Source: Flavobacterium sp.
GTDB lineage: Bacteria > Bacteroidota > Bacteroidia > Flavobacteriales > Flavobacteriaceae
DNA: 64,000 nucleotides
Assembly: GCF_013822155.1 (NCBI RefSeq)
Contig: NZ_PNJW01000004.1
Span: 1 to 64,000 of the forward strand
Direction: 5' to 3'
Part shown: piece by piece, positions 18,280 to 27,537 of the stretch
Position numbering within the stretch: position 1 is the first letter of the stretch
Layout of the letters: every line of letters begins with the position of its first letter
Position numbers and translations under genes: made by a program
Notes under the pieces: model-generated
Told to the model about the DNA's origin: nothing
Seen by the model: only the letters and a program-made list of their open reading frames with translations
Database searches by the model: none

Positions 18280-20224
18280 ATGGCATTTTCTTTTACTAAT
18301 AACTTTTATCAGTTCATTCGCTTTACAGGCTCAAGTAAAAGTTGCTGCTATTTTTTCAGATAATATGGTTTTACAACGACACACTAAAATTCCGGTTTGG
18401 GGCTGGGCTAATGCCAATGAAAAAGTTTCTGTACAATTTAATAATCAAACTAAAACAACCAAAGCAGACCAAACAGGAAAATGGATTGTTCGTTTAGATG
18501 ATGAAATGGCCGGTGGTCCTTATGTTCTTAAAATAAAAGGGAAAAATTCGATTGAAATTAAAAATATTTTAGTGGGCGAAGTTTGGATATGTTCAGGACA
18601 ATCAAATATGGAATGGACAGTTGGGCAAGCGGATGAAGCAGAAAAAGAAATAGATATGGCTAATTTTCCTCAAATTAGACATGTTAAAATACCAAAAGAA
18701 ATTAATTCCTTTCCCGCTTCAGATATTGAAAAAACAGCATGGGAAGTTTGTTCCCCAAAAACAGTAGCGAATTTTACGGCAATCGGTTATTATTACGCAA
18801 AAGAATTAAACAATAAACTGAATATTCCAATAGGAATAATTAATGCTTCTTGGGGAGGTACGAATATAGAAACGTGGATTAGTAGAGAAGGATTTGAACT
18901 TGACAGTGAGTTCCGAGATATGATTTATAGTATGCCTAAAATTGATATTCATTCACTTTTAGACGCCAAAATGGAAGCGGCAAAAACTCGAATTGAAAAA
19001 ATTCAAAATTCAAAATTAAATCCTGAGAATGTTTCTTTATATAAAGAATTGAATTATAAAGACAGTAATTGGTCAGAAATACATCAACCCGGCATTTGGG
19101 AAGAACAACAATTGGGCAATTTTGATGGCGTTGTTTGGTTAAGAAAGCATTTTACCATTTCTGAAATTACTGAAAATTGTACCATAGAAATTCCGGCAAT
19201 CGATGATAATGACATCACGTTTATAAATGGAATAAAAATTGGACAAACAAATGGTTGGGATGAAAAGCGAATGTATAAAATTCCTTCGGGAATATTAAAA
19301 TTAGGCGATAATGTTATCGCTATTTGCGTGGTTGACAATGGCGGCGGCGGCGGTATTTATGGCAATTCAGCAGCATTGAAAATTATACTGAACAACAAAG
19401 AAATTCCATTAGACGGAAATTGGAAATTTCAAGTAGAATCAATTAAAAACAGTATTAATGAAAACGATTTTCCTTCACTTTGTTTCAATTCTATGATTCA
19501 TCCATTAATTCCTTTTGCTTTTAAAGGAGTACTTTGGTACCAAGGGGAAAGTAATGTGTCAAGAGCTTTTCAATATCGAAAAACATTCCCGATGCTAATC
19601 AGTGATTGGCGTAAAAAATGGAAAAATGATTTCCCTTTTTACTATGTGCAATTAGCAACTTATAAAACAACAGGAAATAGTAATGAAGGATGTGCTTGGG
19701 CAGAACTTCGCGAAGCTCAAACAAAAACATTATCAGTAAAAAACACAGGAATGGTTGTAACTACTGATGTTGGAAACCCAAATAACATCCATCCCTCGAA
19801 TAAGAAAACTGTTGCAAAACGATTGGCATCTATAGCTTTTACTAATTTAAATAATGAAAACATGATTTGTAACGGACCAACCTTTAACTCTTTTGAAAAG
19901 AAAGAGAAGCAACTAATTGTTACTTTTAATTCTTTAGGAGCAGGATTAGTAACCACCAATGAATATGGATTTGTTAACGGATTTGAAATTGCAGGTGAAA
20001 ATCAGGTTTTCTATCCGGCAAAAGCATACATCAAAGAAAATAAAGTGGTAGTGAGTAGTGAGAATGTTTTAAATCCAATCGCTGTTCGCTTTGGATGGAT
20101 AGGCGATGCTTCTGAATTTAATTTGTTTAACGTAGAAGGATTTCCTGCCGTTCCGTTTCGTTCAGATGAATGGAAAACAATTACTAAAGAGGAGAAATAT
20201 AAAATTGATATAATCGTAAACTAA
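18260..20224 (+). CDS. SGNH-type (sialate O-acetylesterase-like) carbohydrate esterase
   Basis: It probably removes acetyl groups from a sugar substrate in the periplasm. After the signal peptide (HFLLLITFISSFALQAQ) come an N-terminal beta domain (DNMVLQRHTKIPVWGWAN) and SGNH block I (GEVWICSGQSNMEW, Ser). A galactose-binding-like insert follows at about 265-385, then the second catalytic segment FKGVLWYQGESNV and the Asp/His block NPNNIHPSNK. At 654 residues it has the usual length. The start overlaps the transporter gene by 20 bp. ATG 18260 or the second ATG at 18269 are both possible. Despite the family name, sialic acid is unlikely here. Confidence 0.85.
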   Translation: MKNMKFKWHFLLLITFISSFALQAQVKVAAIFSDNMVLQRHTKIPVWGWANANEKVSVQFNNQTKTTKADQTGKWIVRLDDEMAGGPYVLKIKGKNSIEIKNILVGEVWICSGQSNMEWTVGQADEAEKEIDMANFPQIRHVKIPKEINSFPASDIEKTAWEVCSPKTVANFTAIGYYYAKELNNKLNIPIGIINASWGGTNIETWISREGFELDSEFRDMIYSMPKIDIHSLLDAKMEAAKTRIEKIQNSKLNPENVSLYKELNYKDSNWSEIHQPGIWEEQQLGNFDGVVWLRKHFTISEITENCTIEIPAIDDNDITFINGIKIGQTNGWDEKRMYKIPSGILKLGDNVIAICVVDNGGGGGIYGNSAALKIILNNKEIPLDGNWKFQVESIKNSINENDFPSLCFNSMIHPLIPFAFKGVLWYQGESNVSRAFQYRKTFPMLISDWRKKWKNDFPFYYVQLATYKTTGNSNEGCAWAELREAQTKTLSVKNTGMVVTTDVGNPNNIHPSNKKTVAKRLASIAFTNLNNENMICNGPTFNSFEKKEKQLIVTFNSLGAGLVTTNEYGFVNGFEIAGENQVFYPAKAYIKENKVVVSSENVLNPIAVRFGWIGDASEFNLFNVEGFPAVPFRSDEWKTITKEEKYKIDIIVN

Positions 20225-20228
20225 TTTT

Positions 20229-20921
20229 ATGAAAAACATAATATATATAATGCTGTTTTTGCCTTTGCTTTGTTTAGGCCAAATTGAAACAAGCGGAACT
20301 ATAAAAGCGGAATTAGTTTCAAAATTTGAATTGAATTATTTACTTCAAAAACCAAATAACAACAAGGATTTAAAGCCGCTCATCATATTTCTGCACGGCT
20401 CAGGTGAAAAAGGAACGGATTTAGAAAAATTAAAAATTCATGGTCCTTTAAAATATGCCAAAACACATGAACTGGATGCATATATTTTAGCTCCGCAGTG
20501 TCCGGAAAACAAGTATTGGGAATCAGAAGAATTATATCTTTTAATTCAAAAAGTGTTGTCAGAAAACAAAATAGACAAATCTAGAATATACCTCACCGGA
20601 TTGAGCATGGGAGCATGGGGAAGTTGGAATTTGGCCTTTGCTCATCCTGAACTTTTTGCCGCCCTAGTACCAATTGCCGGTTTTGTTGATCGAGTACCTA
20701 TGGTGGAGAATTGTAAAATTTCAACGATTCCTATTCGAATTTTTCATGGATTACAAGATGATATCGTGGATGCGAATTATTCCATCGCTATTTTCAATAA
20801 ATTGAGAGAATGTAATAAGGACATTAAACTCCAACTCTTTGATGATGCCAATCACGACAGTTGGACGCGTGTTTATGATAATCCCGCAATTTACGAATGG
20901 ATGTTAATGCAGAAAAAATAG
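20229..20921 (+). CDS. Secreted alpha/beta-hydrolase (esterase-like)
   Basis: A 230-residue exported serine hydrolase with signal peptide MKNIIYIMLFLPLLCLGQ. An oxyanion-type motif PLIIFLHGSGEKG comes first, then nucleophile elbow GLSMGAWGS, acid residue in GLQDDIVD and His in DANHDSW. The fold is that of the predicted-esterase/PHB-depolymerase-like group often found in glycan loci. It starts 4 bp after the acetylesterase gene, so they are co-transcribed. A strong terminator follows. The substrate is unknown; esters on the polysaccharide are the simplest guess. Confidence 0.82.
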   Translation: MKNIIYIMLFLPLLCLGQIETSGTIKAELVSKFELNYLLQKPNNNKDLKPLIIFLHGSGEKGTDLEKLKIHGPLKYAKTHELDAYILAPQCPENKYWESEELYLLIQKVLSENKIDKSRIYLTGLSMGAWGSWNLAFAHPELFAALVPIAGFVDRVPMVENCKISTIPIRIFHGLQDDIVDANYSIAIFNKLRECNKDIKLQLFDDANHDSWTRVYDNPAIYEWMLMQKK

Positions 20922-20941
20922 TGTTTTTATAAGTTATTTAA

Positions 20942-20974
20942 TACGCATTCAGCAATTGTTGGATGCGTTTTTTT
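20942..20974 (+). terminator. Intrinsic terminator at the end of the glucan operon
   Basis: ACGCATTCAGC and its near-complement ending GATGCGT pair across a small loop and run into TTTTTTT. It closes the transporter/esterase transcription unit just before the GH92 gene. Confidence 0.8.
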
Positions 20975-20981
20975 ATATTTG
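20974..20981 (+). promoter_or_regulatory. Putative -7 box of the GH92 gene
   Basis: TATATTTG matches TAnnTTTG and directly follows the terminator stem. It ends 17 bases before the chosen ATG at 20999. This supports separate transcription of GH92 and argues against the upstream ATG at 20963, which would precede the promoter. Confidence 0.55.
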
Positions 20982-20998
20982 ATGTGAAAAAATTATTC

Positions 20999-23785
20999 AT
21001 GCGATTGCTCATCATTTCTTTTTCAATGTTTTTTACCGGCTTAATTGTTGGCCAAAACTACCAGCAATATGTAAATCCATTCATTGGAACAGGCGGAACC
21101 GGACACACATTTCCCGGAGCTACGGTTCCTTACGGAATGGTGCAACTTTCCCCTGACACCCGAATCGATGGCAGTTGGGAAGGCTGTTCCGGTTATCATT
21201 ATTCCGACAATCGTATTTATGGTTTCTCACACACCCATCTCAACGGAACCGGTGTTTCTGACTTTGGCGATATTTTATTAATGCCAACCATGGGCGAACC
21301 TTCGTTTGACAACAAAGTTTATTCTTCCACTTTTTCACATGCCAACGAAAAAGCATCCGCCGGATTTTATTCCGTTAAATTAGATAAACACAACATCGAT
21401 GTTCGATTAACTACCTCAACCCGTGTAGGTTTTCATGAATATACCTTCAATCAAAGTGGTCAAGCCAACATTATTTTAGACTTAAATCACCGCGATAAAT
21501 TGCTGGAAGGGGAAATTAGAATCATTGATAAAAAAACAATTTTCGTCAAGCGAAGAAGCGAAGCTTGGGCTCGCGACCAATATGTTTATGCTTTTATAGA
21601 ATTTAACCAACCATTAGAAATTAATAAAGTAAATTATAATGGAGAACAATTTGGAAGACTTTTTAACGGAACCGAATTAGCCATCAGTTTTTCTAAAAAA
21701 GTCAAAAAAGGAGACAAACTACTCGTAAAAGTAACTCTTTCACCCACAGGATATGAAGGAGCACAACTCAATAGCACCGAAATCCCACATTGGGACTTCA
21801 ACAAAGTTAAAAAAGCAGCAGAAGAATTATGGAACAAAGAACTATCCAAAATTGAAGTCACTTCTTCCGATAAAAACAAACTAACCATTTTCTACACGGC
21901 CTTGTATCACACCATGATGCAGCCCAACATTGCTCAGGATATAGACGGAAAATACCGAGGTCGCGACAATAAAATTCACCAAGCGGTAGGATTTGATTAT
22001 TACACCGTTTTCTCGCTGTGGGATACGTTTCGAGCCGCTCATCCGCTGTATACGTTGATTGACAAAAAACGAACTTCCGATTACATCAACACTTTTATCA
22101 AACAATTTGAACAAGGCGGTCGCTTACCCGTTTGGGAACTCGCCTCCAACGAAACCGATTGTATGATTGGCTACCATTCCGTTTCCGTGATTGCAGATGC
22201 AATGGTCAAAGGCATCAAAGGTTTTGATTATGAAAAAGCCTACCAAGCGGCTAAATATTCCGCCATGCTTGATCATTTAGGTTTGGATGCCTACAAAAAG
22301 CATGGCTTTATTTCAATTGATAACGAACATGAAAGTGTTTCCAAAACCTTAGAATATGCTTATGATGATTGGTGCATTGCTCAAATGGCGATGTTGCTCG
22401 ATAAAAAAGAAGATTATCAATATTTCATGCTTCGTTCACAAAATTGGAAAAACCTCTTCAATTGGGAAACCGGATTTATTCAGCCCAAGAAAAATGGCGG
22501 TTGGGATAAACCCTTCGACCCCAAAGAAGTCAACAACAATTACACCGAAGCCAATGGTTGGCAATACACGTTCTTTGTTCCGCAAGACATTCCCGGAATT
22601 ATAGAAGCGATGGGCGGTGCAGCAAAATTTGAAGCAAAATTAGACGAAATGTTTAATTCAGTTAGCGAAACTTCCGGTCGTCATCAAGTTGATATTACTG
22701 GGTTAATTGGCCAATATGCTCATGGAAACGAACCGAGTCATCATGTAGCCTATTTGTACAATTTTATTAATAAACCAGAAAAAACTAAAGAAAAAGTACA
22801 TTACATCTTAGATAATTTCTATAAAAACGACCCCGACGGCCTAATTGGCAATGAAGATTGCGGTCAAATGAGTGCGTGGTATGTGTTGAGTTCAATGGGA
22901 ATTTATAATGTTACTCCCGGCCAACCCTTTTGGACGACCACTGAGGAGTATTTTGATAAAATAAAAGTGAATTTTGAAGATGGTACTTCAAGAACTATTG
23001 ATAAATCGATCAATGACCGAATGTTTGGATTGAATTTGAAAGAAATGCCAAGTAAAGATTATATAGTCAACAATCTTTCAGTTGTTCCTATAATTGAAGC
23101 AAATAGTAAAGCTTTTCTAGATAAAATGATAATTTCATTTATTTCTCAAAATAAAGAAGTTGAATTTTTTTACAGTTTGAACGGAAGTCCTTTTAAAATG
23201 GCTAATAGTAATAATGTAACTCTTGATAAAACAACAGAAGTAAGTCTTTATACAGAAAATGGATATGGACAAAAAAGCAACACCATCTCCGCTACCTTCT
23301 TCAAAAAACCCAACAACTTCTCCATCAACATCAAATCAACCTACAATCCGCAATACCACGCTGGTGGTCCGGAAGGCTTGATTGATGGTGTTTTTGGCAC
23401 CGAAAACTGGCGAAAAGGTGATTGGCAAGGGTATCAATCGCAAGATTTTGAAGCAGTGATAGATTTGCAATCCACCCGTGAAATCAGTCAAATTACCGCT
23501 AATTTTCTGCAAGACACCCGATCATGGATACTTATGCCCACCAAAGTAGAGTATTATATTTCTGATGACAACTTGAATTTTACGCTTTTCGATACGCAAA
23601 ACAATACCATTGACCCTAAAGAATACGAAACCATCATTAAAGGGTTTGAAAGCATTCAATTGCCTGTAAAAGGGCGTTATGTAAAAGTAAAAGCAACTAA
23701 TTTTGGAAAATTACCAGACTGGCATCAAGGTTTTCCTTCGGGAGGAGACGCTTTTATTTTTATAGATGAGATAACCATAAAATAA
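20999..23785 (+). CDS. GH92-family alpha-mannosidase with C-terminal F5/8-type domain
   Basis: A calcium-dependent exo-alpha-mannosidase family member, exported (signal peptide MRLLIISFSMFFTGLIVGQ from ATG 20999; 928 residues). The GH92 N-terminal domain starts YVNPFIGTGGTGHTFPGATVPYGMVQLSPD. The catalytic (alpha/alpha)6 barrel has SLWDTFRAAHPL, EHESVSKTLEYAYDDWC and GNEDCGQMSAWYVLSSMG. A chitobiase-like segment and a discoidin/F5-8 domain follow (GGPEGLIDGVFGTENWRKGDWQGYQSQDFEAVIDL). The gene shows two base styles. Most of it is rich in AAC/ACC/CCC codons, but 22940-23275 uses AAT/ACT/GTT like its neighbours. Linkage specificity cannot be told from sequence. Confidence 0.92.
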   Translation: MRLLIISFSMFFTGLIVGQNYQQYVNPFIGTGGTGHTFPGATVPYGMVQLSPDTRIDGSWEGCSGYHYSDNRIYGFSHTHLNGTGVSDFGDILLMPTMGEPSFDNKVYSSTFSHANEKASAGFYSVKLDKHNIDVRLTTSTRVGFHEYTFNQSGQANIILDLNHRDKLLEGEIRIIDKKTIFVKRRSEAWARDQYVYAFIEFNQPLEINKVNYNGEQFGRLFNGTELAISFSKKVKKGDKLLVKVTLSPTGYEGAQLNSTEIPHWDFNKVKKAAEELWNKELSKIEVTSSDKNKLTIFYTALYHTMMQPNIAQDIDGKYRGRDNKIHQAVGFDYYTVFSLWDTFRAAHPLYTLIDKKRTSDYINTFIKQFEQGGRLPVWELASNETDCMIGYHSVSVIADAMVKGIKGFDYEKAYQAAKYSAMLDHLGLDAYKKHGFISIDNEHESVSKTLEYAYDDWCIAQMAMLLDKKEDYQYFMLRSQNWKNLFNWETGFIQPKKNGGWDKPFDPKEVNNNYTEANGWQYTFFVPQDIPGIIEAMGGAAKFEAKLDEMFNSVSETSGRHQVDITGLIGQYAHGNEPSHHVAYLYNFINKPEKTKEKVHYILDNFYKNDPDGLIGNEDCGQMSAWYVLSSMGIYNVTPGQPFWTTTEEYFDKIKVNFEDGTSRTIDKSINDRMFGLNLKEMPSKDYIVNNLSVVPIIEANSKAFLDKMIISFISQNKEVEFFYSLNGSPFKMANSNNVTLDKTTEVSLYTENGYGQKSNTISATFFKKPNNFSINIKSTYNPQYHAGGPEGLIDGVFGTENWRKGDWQGYQSQDFEAVIDLQSTREISQITANFLQDTRSWILMPTKVEYYISDDNLNFTLFDTQNNTIDPKEYETIIKGFESIQLPVKGRYVKVKATNFGKLPDWHQGFPSGGDAFIFIDEITIK

Positions 23786-23789
23786 AGAC

Positions 23790-24569
23790 ATGAAAATTTC
23801 ACTTATTCAAGCTCCGATAGTTTGGGATAATCCAATTGCCAACATATTGTATTTTCAGCAAAAAATAATGGAAATTGATGAAGAAACTGCTTTGATTGTT
23901 TTGCCGGAAATGTTTACTTCCGGTTTTACGATGGAACCATTTGCATCAGCAGAAAACATGAATGGAGAAACCATTTCCTGGTTAAAAAAAATAGCCGAAA
24001 CGAAGAAAGTGGCCATAACCGGAAGTTTAATCATTTTTGAAAATAATCATTTTTATAACCGAATGGTTTTTGTTTATCCTTCCGGTAAAATAGATTATTA
24101 TGACAAGCGACATTTATTTACTTTGGCAGGGGAAAACAAAATTTATGAACCGGGAACAACTAAAAAAGTTATTAAATACATGGGTTGGAAAATATGTCTT
24201 CAAATTTGTTATGATTTGCGATTCCCTGTTTTTGCCAGAAATACAGAAGACTACGATTTGTTGATTTATGTTGCTAATTGGCCGGAAACTCGAATCAATG
24301 CTTGGGATATTTTACTGAAAGCAAGAGCTGTTGAAAACATGTGTTATGTTGTGGGGGTTAACCGTACTGGTTCCGATTTTAATAAACTAGAATATGTTGG
24401 ACATTCCCAAATAATTGATGAATTAGGTGATTTTTTGGTGGAACCGCAAGTTGAAGAAGGAATTTTTCAAGCAGTTTTAGACATGAAAAAGCTCTTGAAT
24501 ACGAGAAAAAAGTTAAACTTTTTAGCCGATAGAGATGAATTTGAAATTAATCTAAGCAAAAAGGCTTAA
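23790..24569 (+). CDS. Nitrilase-superfamily amidohydrolase (omega-amidase-like)
   Basis: A 259-residue cytosolic C-N hydrolase with the Glu-Lys-Cys triad visible: Glu40 in IVLPEMFTSGF, Lys106 in YYDKRHLF and Cys140 in LQICYDLRFPVF. The TSGFTMEP and YDKRHLF motifs resemble YafV/omega-amidases, which deaminate alpha-ketoglutaramate and related amides. It starts 4 bp after the GH92 stop but looks functionally unrelated. It converges with the next minus-strand gene, with 3 bases between the stops. Confidence 0.85.
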   Translation: MKISLIQAPIVWDNPIANILYFQQKIMEIDEETALIVLPEMFTSGFTMEPFASAENMNGETISWLKKIAETKKVAITGSLIIFENNHFYNRMVFVYPSGKIDYYDKRHLFTLAGENKIYEPGTTKKVIKYMGWKICLQICYDLRFPVFARNTEDYDLLIYVANWPETRINAWDILLKARAVENMCYVVGVNRTGSDFNKLEYVGHSQIIDELGDFLVEPQVEEGIFQAVLDMKKLLNTRKKLNFLADRDEFEINLSKKA

Positions 24570-24572
24570 TAA

Positions 24573-26189
24573 TCATTCGTTACTGAATTTCAGTGTTTGA
24601 TCAACGTCCCAATTTGCACGAACATCAATTTCTGTTGGAAAATAACGTACTTCTTCTGTTTGTCGTTTTTCTAAATAACTTCCGGTATCCCAAACCTTGT
24701 TTTTATTGTCATCATAGATGATTCGTACGGTAAACAAAGCCGGTTGGAGTAAATTAAAATCAATCGTTGTTTCACCCTCTGAATAGGCGGACGCTTGCAC
24801 ATCTCCTTTTGCATTGGTTAATTCAACAATGATAGGGAAAGATTTAATGCCTTCTAAATGCAGTCGTAAATTACCATAATCCGTCACGTTTTTGGTCCCA
24901 ATTGTAAATGCCAGTGAGTCACTTTCTCTTTCTAATAAATCAGTAAATGCACCTTTTTCAAGGGTGAATTTATATCTTTCAAGGGGTTCTTTCTTAAAAT
25001 CGATAATGACAAGTTGTTTTGGTTCATCATATTGCGTTGTAAAAACAACGGCAACAGAATCTTTATTAGTAAGTTTGATTTTTGACGCATCAATCTTTGT
25101 AATCGGGATGGAACTTTTAAGGGTATATTTCTCGCTTAGATGTAAAACGCCACTTTGAACAGCATTAATACGCAGCGAATCTGCTTTTTGTTTGTTAAAT
25201 TTAAGTTTAAATTCTTTTTCCAAGGTATTTTTAGTCACTTTTATTGAAATTGAATCAGCTTTAATGGGTTTAAACCAAATTTGTAATGAATCTTTATTTT
25301 CAAATGGAGTAACAACAGTTGGAACTATTTCATCTCCATTTTTGAGTTCGATTTTTACATCATTTGCTTTTCCCTCGTGACCTAATATAATCCGATTTCC
25401 AGAAGCTTGTGAAGGTCTAATAGGTTTAAAAGGAATTTCTTCCTTAAATAACTCTAATTCGTAGGCAGCATTATCAGGAATTGTAACTATTTCACTATGA
25501 AAAGCTATTTTGTCTTTTTTTGGATCAAATTTATTGTTATTGTTAAAGTCTTTCATCGCCACCAATAAGTATTCACCTGCCTTTAAGTTTTCTAACGTGA
25601 AGGTCTTTAAGCTGTCTAATGTATTGGTAATATACCTTGGAACTTCCTTGTAAACAATTGAATCATAAAATTTTTCATTCCGCTCATAAAGCATGACGGA
25701 AACAAAATTATCTGTTTTTTTGGCATAAGCATCCTTTATTTGACCCACTAATTGCAGGGAATCGATATATGTTCCGGTGGAAAAAATATATTTAAATTGT
25801 TGGTACGGATTACCTTCATTGTTATCTTGAATGCTTTGTCCGAAATTAAAACTATACGTAGTATTCGGCGTTAAAGTATCATTTAGGGTGATTGTTAAAA
25901 TTTTTGTAGGTGTAGAAGGCGAAATTAACGGCATATTTTTCATCGGAGGCGAAATAATCAATTGTTTGTTGATGTCTTTCAGCTTGATGTATTCATCAAA
26001 ATACAATTTTATTTTATTTCCTTTAAATTCGGTAGATAAATTTTTAGGCTCGCTCATTTTCATGATTGGCGGAATAGAATCTTTCACTCCGCCAGTAATA
26101 GTGCCTCTTTTTGCACAACTTGCAAACAAAACCGATAAAATGATAAGGATTAAAACTCTCATGAAATAAAATGCTTTCTTCGTTGCCAC
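24573..26189 (-). CDS. Ig-like domain lipoprotein
   Basis: A 538-residue exported lipoprotein with lipobox LFASC and KRGTITGGVKDSIPPI after it. This is the typical start of a widely conserved Flavobacteriia Ig-like domain (Big_5-like) lipoprotein. An N-terminal Ig-like domain (GNKIKLYFDEYIKLKDI to TYSFNFGQSIQD) is followed by many beta-rich repeats. The end is DNKNKVWDTGSYLEKRQTEEVRYFP. ATG 26189 adds nine residues before MRVLILIILSVLFASC. ATG 26162 gives a shorter, more typical signal, and both are possible. The function is unknown. Confidence 0.75.
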   Translation of the reverse strand: MATKKAFYFMRVLILIILSVLFASCAKRGTITGGVKDSIPPIMKMSEPKNLSTEFKGNKIKLYFDEYIKLKDINKQLIISPPMKNMPLISPSTPTKILTITLNDTLTPNTTYSFNFGQSIQDNNEGNPYQQFKYIFSTGTYIDSLQLVGQIKDAYAKKTDNFVSVMLYERNEKFYDSIVYKEVPRYITNTLDSLKTFTLENLKAGEYLLVAMKDFNNNNKFDPKKDKIAFHSEIVTIPDNAAYELELFKEEIPFKPIRPSQASGNRIILGHEGKANDVKIELKNGDEIVPTVVTPFENKDSLQIWFKPIKADSISIKVTKNTLEKEFKLKFNKQKADSLRINAVQSGVLHLSEKYTLKSSIPITKIDASKIKLTNKDSVAVVFTTQYDEPKQLVIIDFKKEPLERYKFTLEKGAFTDLLERESDSLAFTIGTKNVTDYGNLRLHLEGIKSFPIIVELTNAKGDVQASAYSEGETTIDFNLLQPALFTVRIIYDDNKNKVWDTGSYLEKRQTEEVRYFPTEIDVRANWDVDQTLKFSNE

Positions 26190-26243
26190 AAAATAACAAT
26201 TATATTTAGTGGAAATGAAATGTTTTAGGTTTTTCTTTGCGTT

Positions 26244-26933
26244 TTATGAATGAGTATATGCCATGCAAACAATACTTAATTTAGCTCCGGGTATTTTCAA
26301 AATTGCCTTTCCACATTGTTCCAGCGTTGATCCGGTGGTAATAACATCATCAATTAAGAGATAATGTTTGTGATGGTCTTTTTCTGTAAAATCAACATCA
26401 AAAACCGACTTTTTAGTTTCCGTTCGTTCCAGAAAATTCTTTTTGGTTTGTGTTTTAGCATAACTATCTCTGTGTAGAATGTTTTCACACAAAGGTATTT
26501 GAAGCGATTTTGAGAGAGCCTGACCAAAAGTAGTCATTTGATTGTAGCCACGTTCTCGCATTCGTTTTTTGTGTAAAGGAACCGGTATAATGGCATCAAA
26601 GGAAAGTTCAGCATGAATATTTTTAAGGTCTTCAGCATACCATTCTCCTAATAAAGTGCCAATTTCCTGCCGGTTTTTGTATTTTAAATTATGAATGAGT
26701 TCCTGAACAATGCCATTTTTGTGAAAGTAAAGTAAAGCGGAAGCATGTTCTAAAGTCAAACGGCCGTAGAATTTTCGAATAATTTCATTGTTCTGATTTT
26801 CACTATGAAGTGTTAGCGGAAAATGATGACGACAAGTTGTACAAACTATATTTTCATTGGCTAACAAATGTTCTTTGCAAGCCAAACAAACTTTAGGGAA
26901 GAATAAATTGAGTAAATCTTTTAGCATAAACAA
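26244..26933 (-). CDS. comF: ComF-family phosphoribosyltransferase-like protein
   Basis: A 229-residue cytosolic protein with an N-terminal zinc-finger-like CxxC pair (CLACKEH and CTTCRHHF, Cys16/19/31/34). The C-terminal type I PRT domain has the PRPP loop HYLLIDDVITTGSTLEQC. The middle motif FDAIIPVPLHKKRMRERGYNQ is characteristic of ComF. The family supports DNA uptake/competence in other bacteria. The role in Flavobacterium is not established from sequence. It lies downstream of the Ig-like lipoprotein start with a 54-bp gap, on the same strand. Confidence 0.88.
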   Translation of the reverse strand: MFMLKDLLNLFFPKVCLACKEHLLANENIVCTTCRHHFPLTLHSENQNNEIIRKFYGRLTLEHASALLYFHKNGIVQELIHNLKYKNRQEIGTLLGEWYAEDLKNIHAELSFDAIIPVPLHKKRMRERGYNQMTTFGQALSKSLQIPLCENILHRDSYAKTQTKKNFLERTETKKSVFDVDFTEKDHHKHYLLIDDVITTGSTLEQCGKAILKIPGAKLSIVCMAYTHS

Positions 26934-26992
26934 TTATAAACTAGAGTCTTTATTTTGAAAAATAAAGATACATTAAATTTATAATTATTCAA

Positions 26993-27445
26993 TTACAGAC
27001 GAGTTTCTTGATTTCTTTTTTTTAAGCTTACATAGAAAAAGAGTAGATAAAAGATAAAAACGGAAAATAAATTCAACACCAATAGGCCCAAAAAGCCACC
27101 GCCATAAATAAAAATTATAGAAAACAACATAACAAAAGCATTAACTATTGTTGCTTTTACCAGTGCTTTTTCTCTCAAAACGCTTAAGAATTCAAATTCA
27201 TTTTTTTCCTTAGAAAACACAATAAGTCCAAACCCTAGAACAAAAAGAATGAGGGTAATTTCATCTATAAAATTGCTTTGGGATATTACAAAAAATTTAG
27301 TTTCTAAATAAATCGAAACTATTGCAAATACAGGTATTGTATAATTTAAATCAAATTTTAAATAAAGTACAGAAAAAACAATCGCAATAAGAACCAAAAT
27401 AACGCCAATGGCTTTGTAATAATAGGGCAAAAGGAAATTTTTCAT
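26993..27445 (-). CDS. Small integral membrane protein of unknown function
   Basis: 150 residues with four or five predicted membrane segments (AIGVILVLIAIVFSVLYL, NYTIPVFAIVSIYL, FIDEITLILFVLGFGLIVF, AFVMLFSIIFIYGGGFLG, LVLNLFSVFIFYLLFFYV). It has a basic tail (KKRNQETRL). The reading frame and codon use match the neighbours. I recognise no family. It is 59 bp upstream of comF on the same strand, so it may share a transcript. Confidence 0.6.
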   Translation of the reverse strand: MKNFLLPYYYKAIGVILVLIAIVFSVLYLKFDLNYTIPVFAIVSIYLETKFFVISQSNFIDEITLILFVLGFGLIVFSKEKNEFEFLSVLREKALVKATIVNAFVMLFSIIFIYGGGFLGLLVLNLFSVFIFYLLFFYVSLKKRNQETRL

Positions 27446-27482
27446 TTCAATTTTAAGATAGTAAGAGAATTAAATCTTTATA

Positions 27483-27519
27483 TTCGATTAGGCAAGGCAG
27501 AAAACCTTACCTAATCGAA
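27483..27519. other. Long hairpin between two minus-strand genes
   Basis: TTCGATTAGG..AAGG and CCTT..CCTAATCGAA pair over about 14 positions with one mismatch. No U-run follows on the minus strand. It separates the lipoprotein gene from the membrane-protein gene and may act as a weak terminator or an mRNA-stability element. Confidence 0.45.
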
Positions 27520-27537
27520 AAACAATGTATTAAATTG

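Noticed and set aside
20963..20998. Upstream ATG for the GH92 gene
   Set aside because: It lies within the terminator stem and before the TATATTTG box. The ATG at 20999 gives a proper signal peptide.
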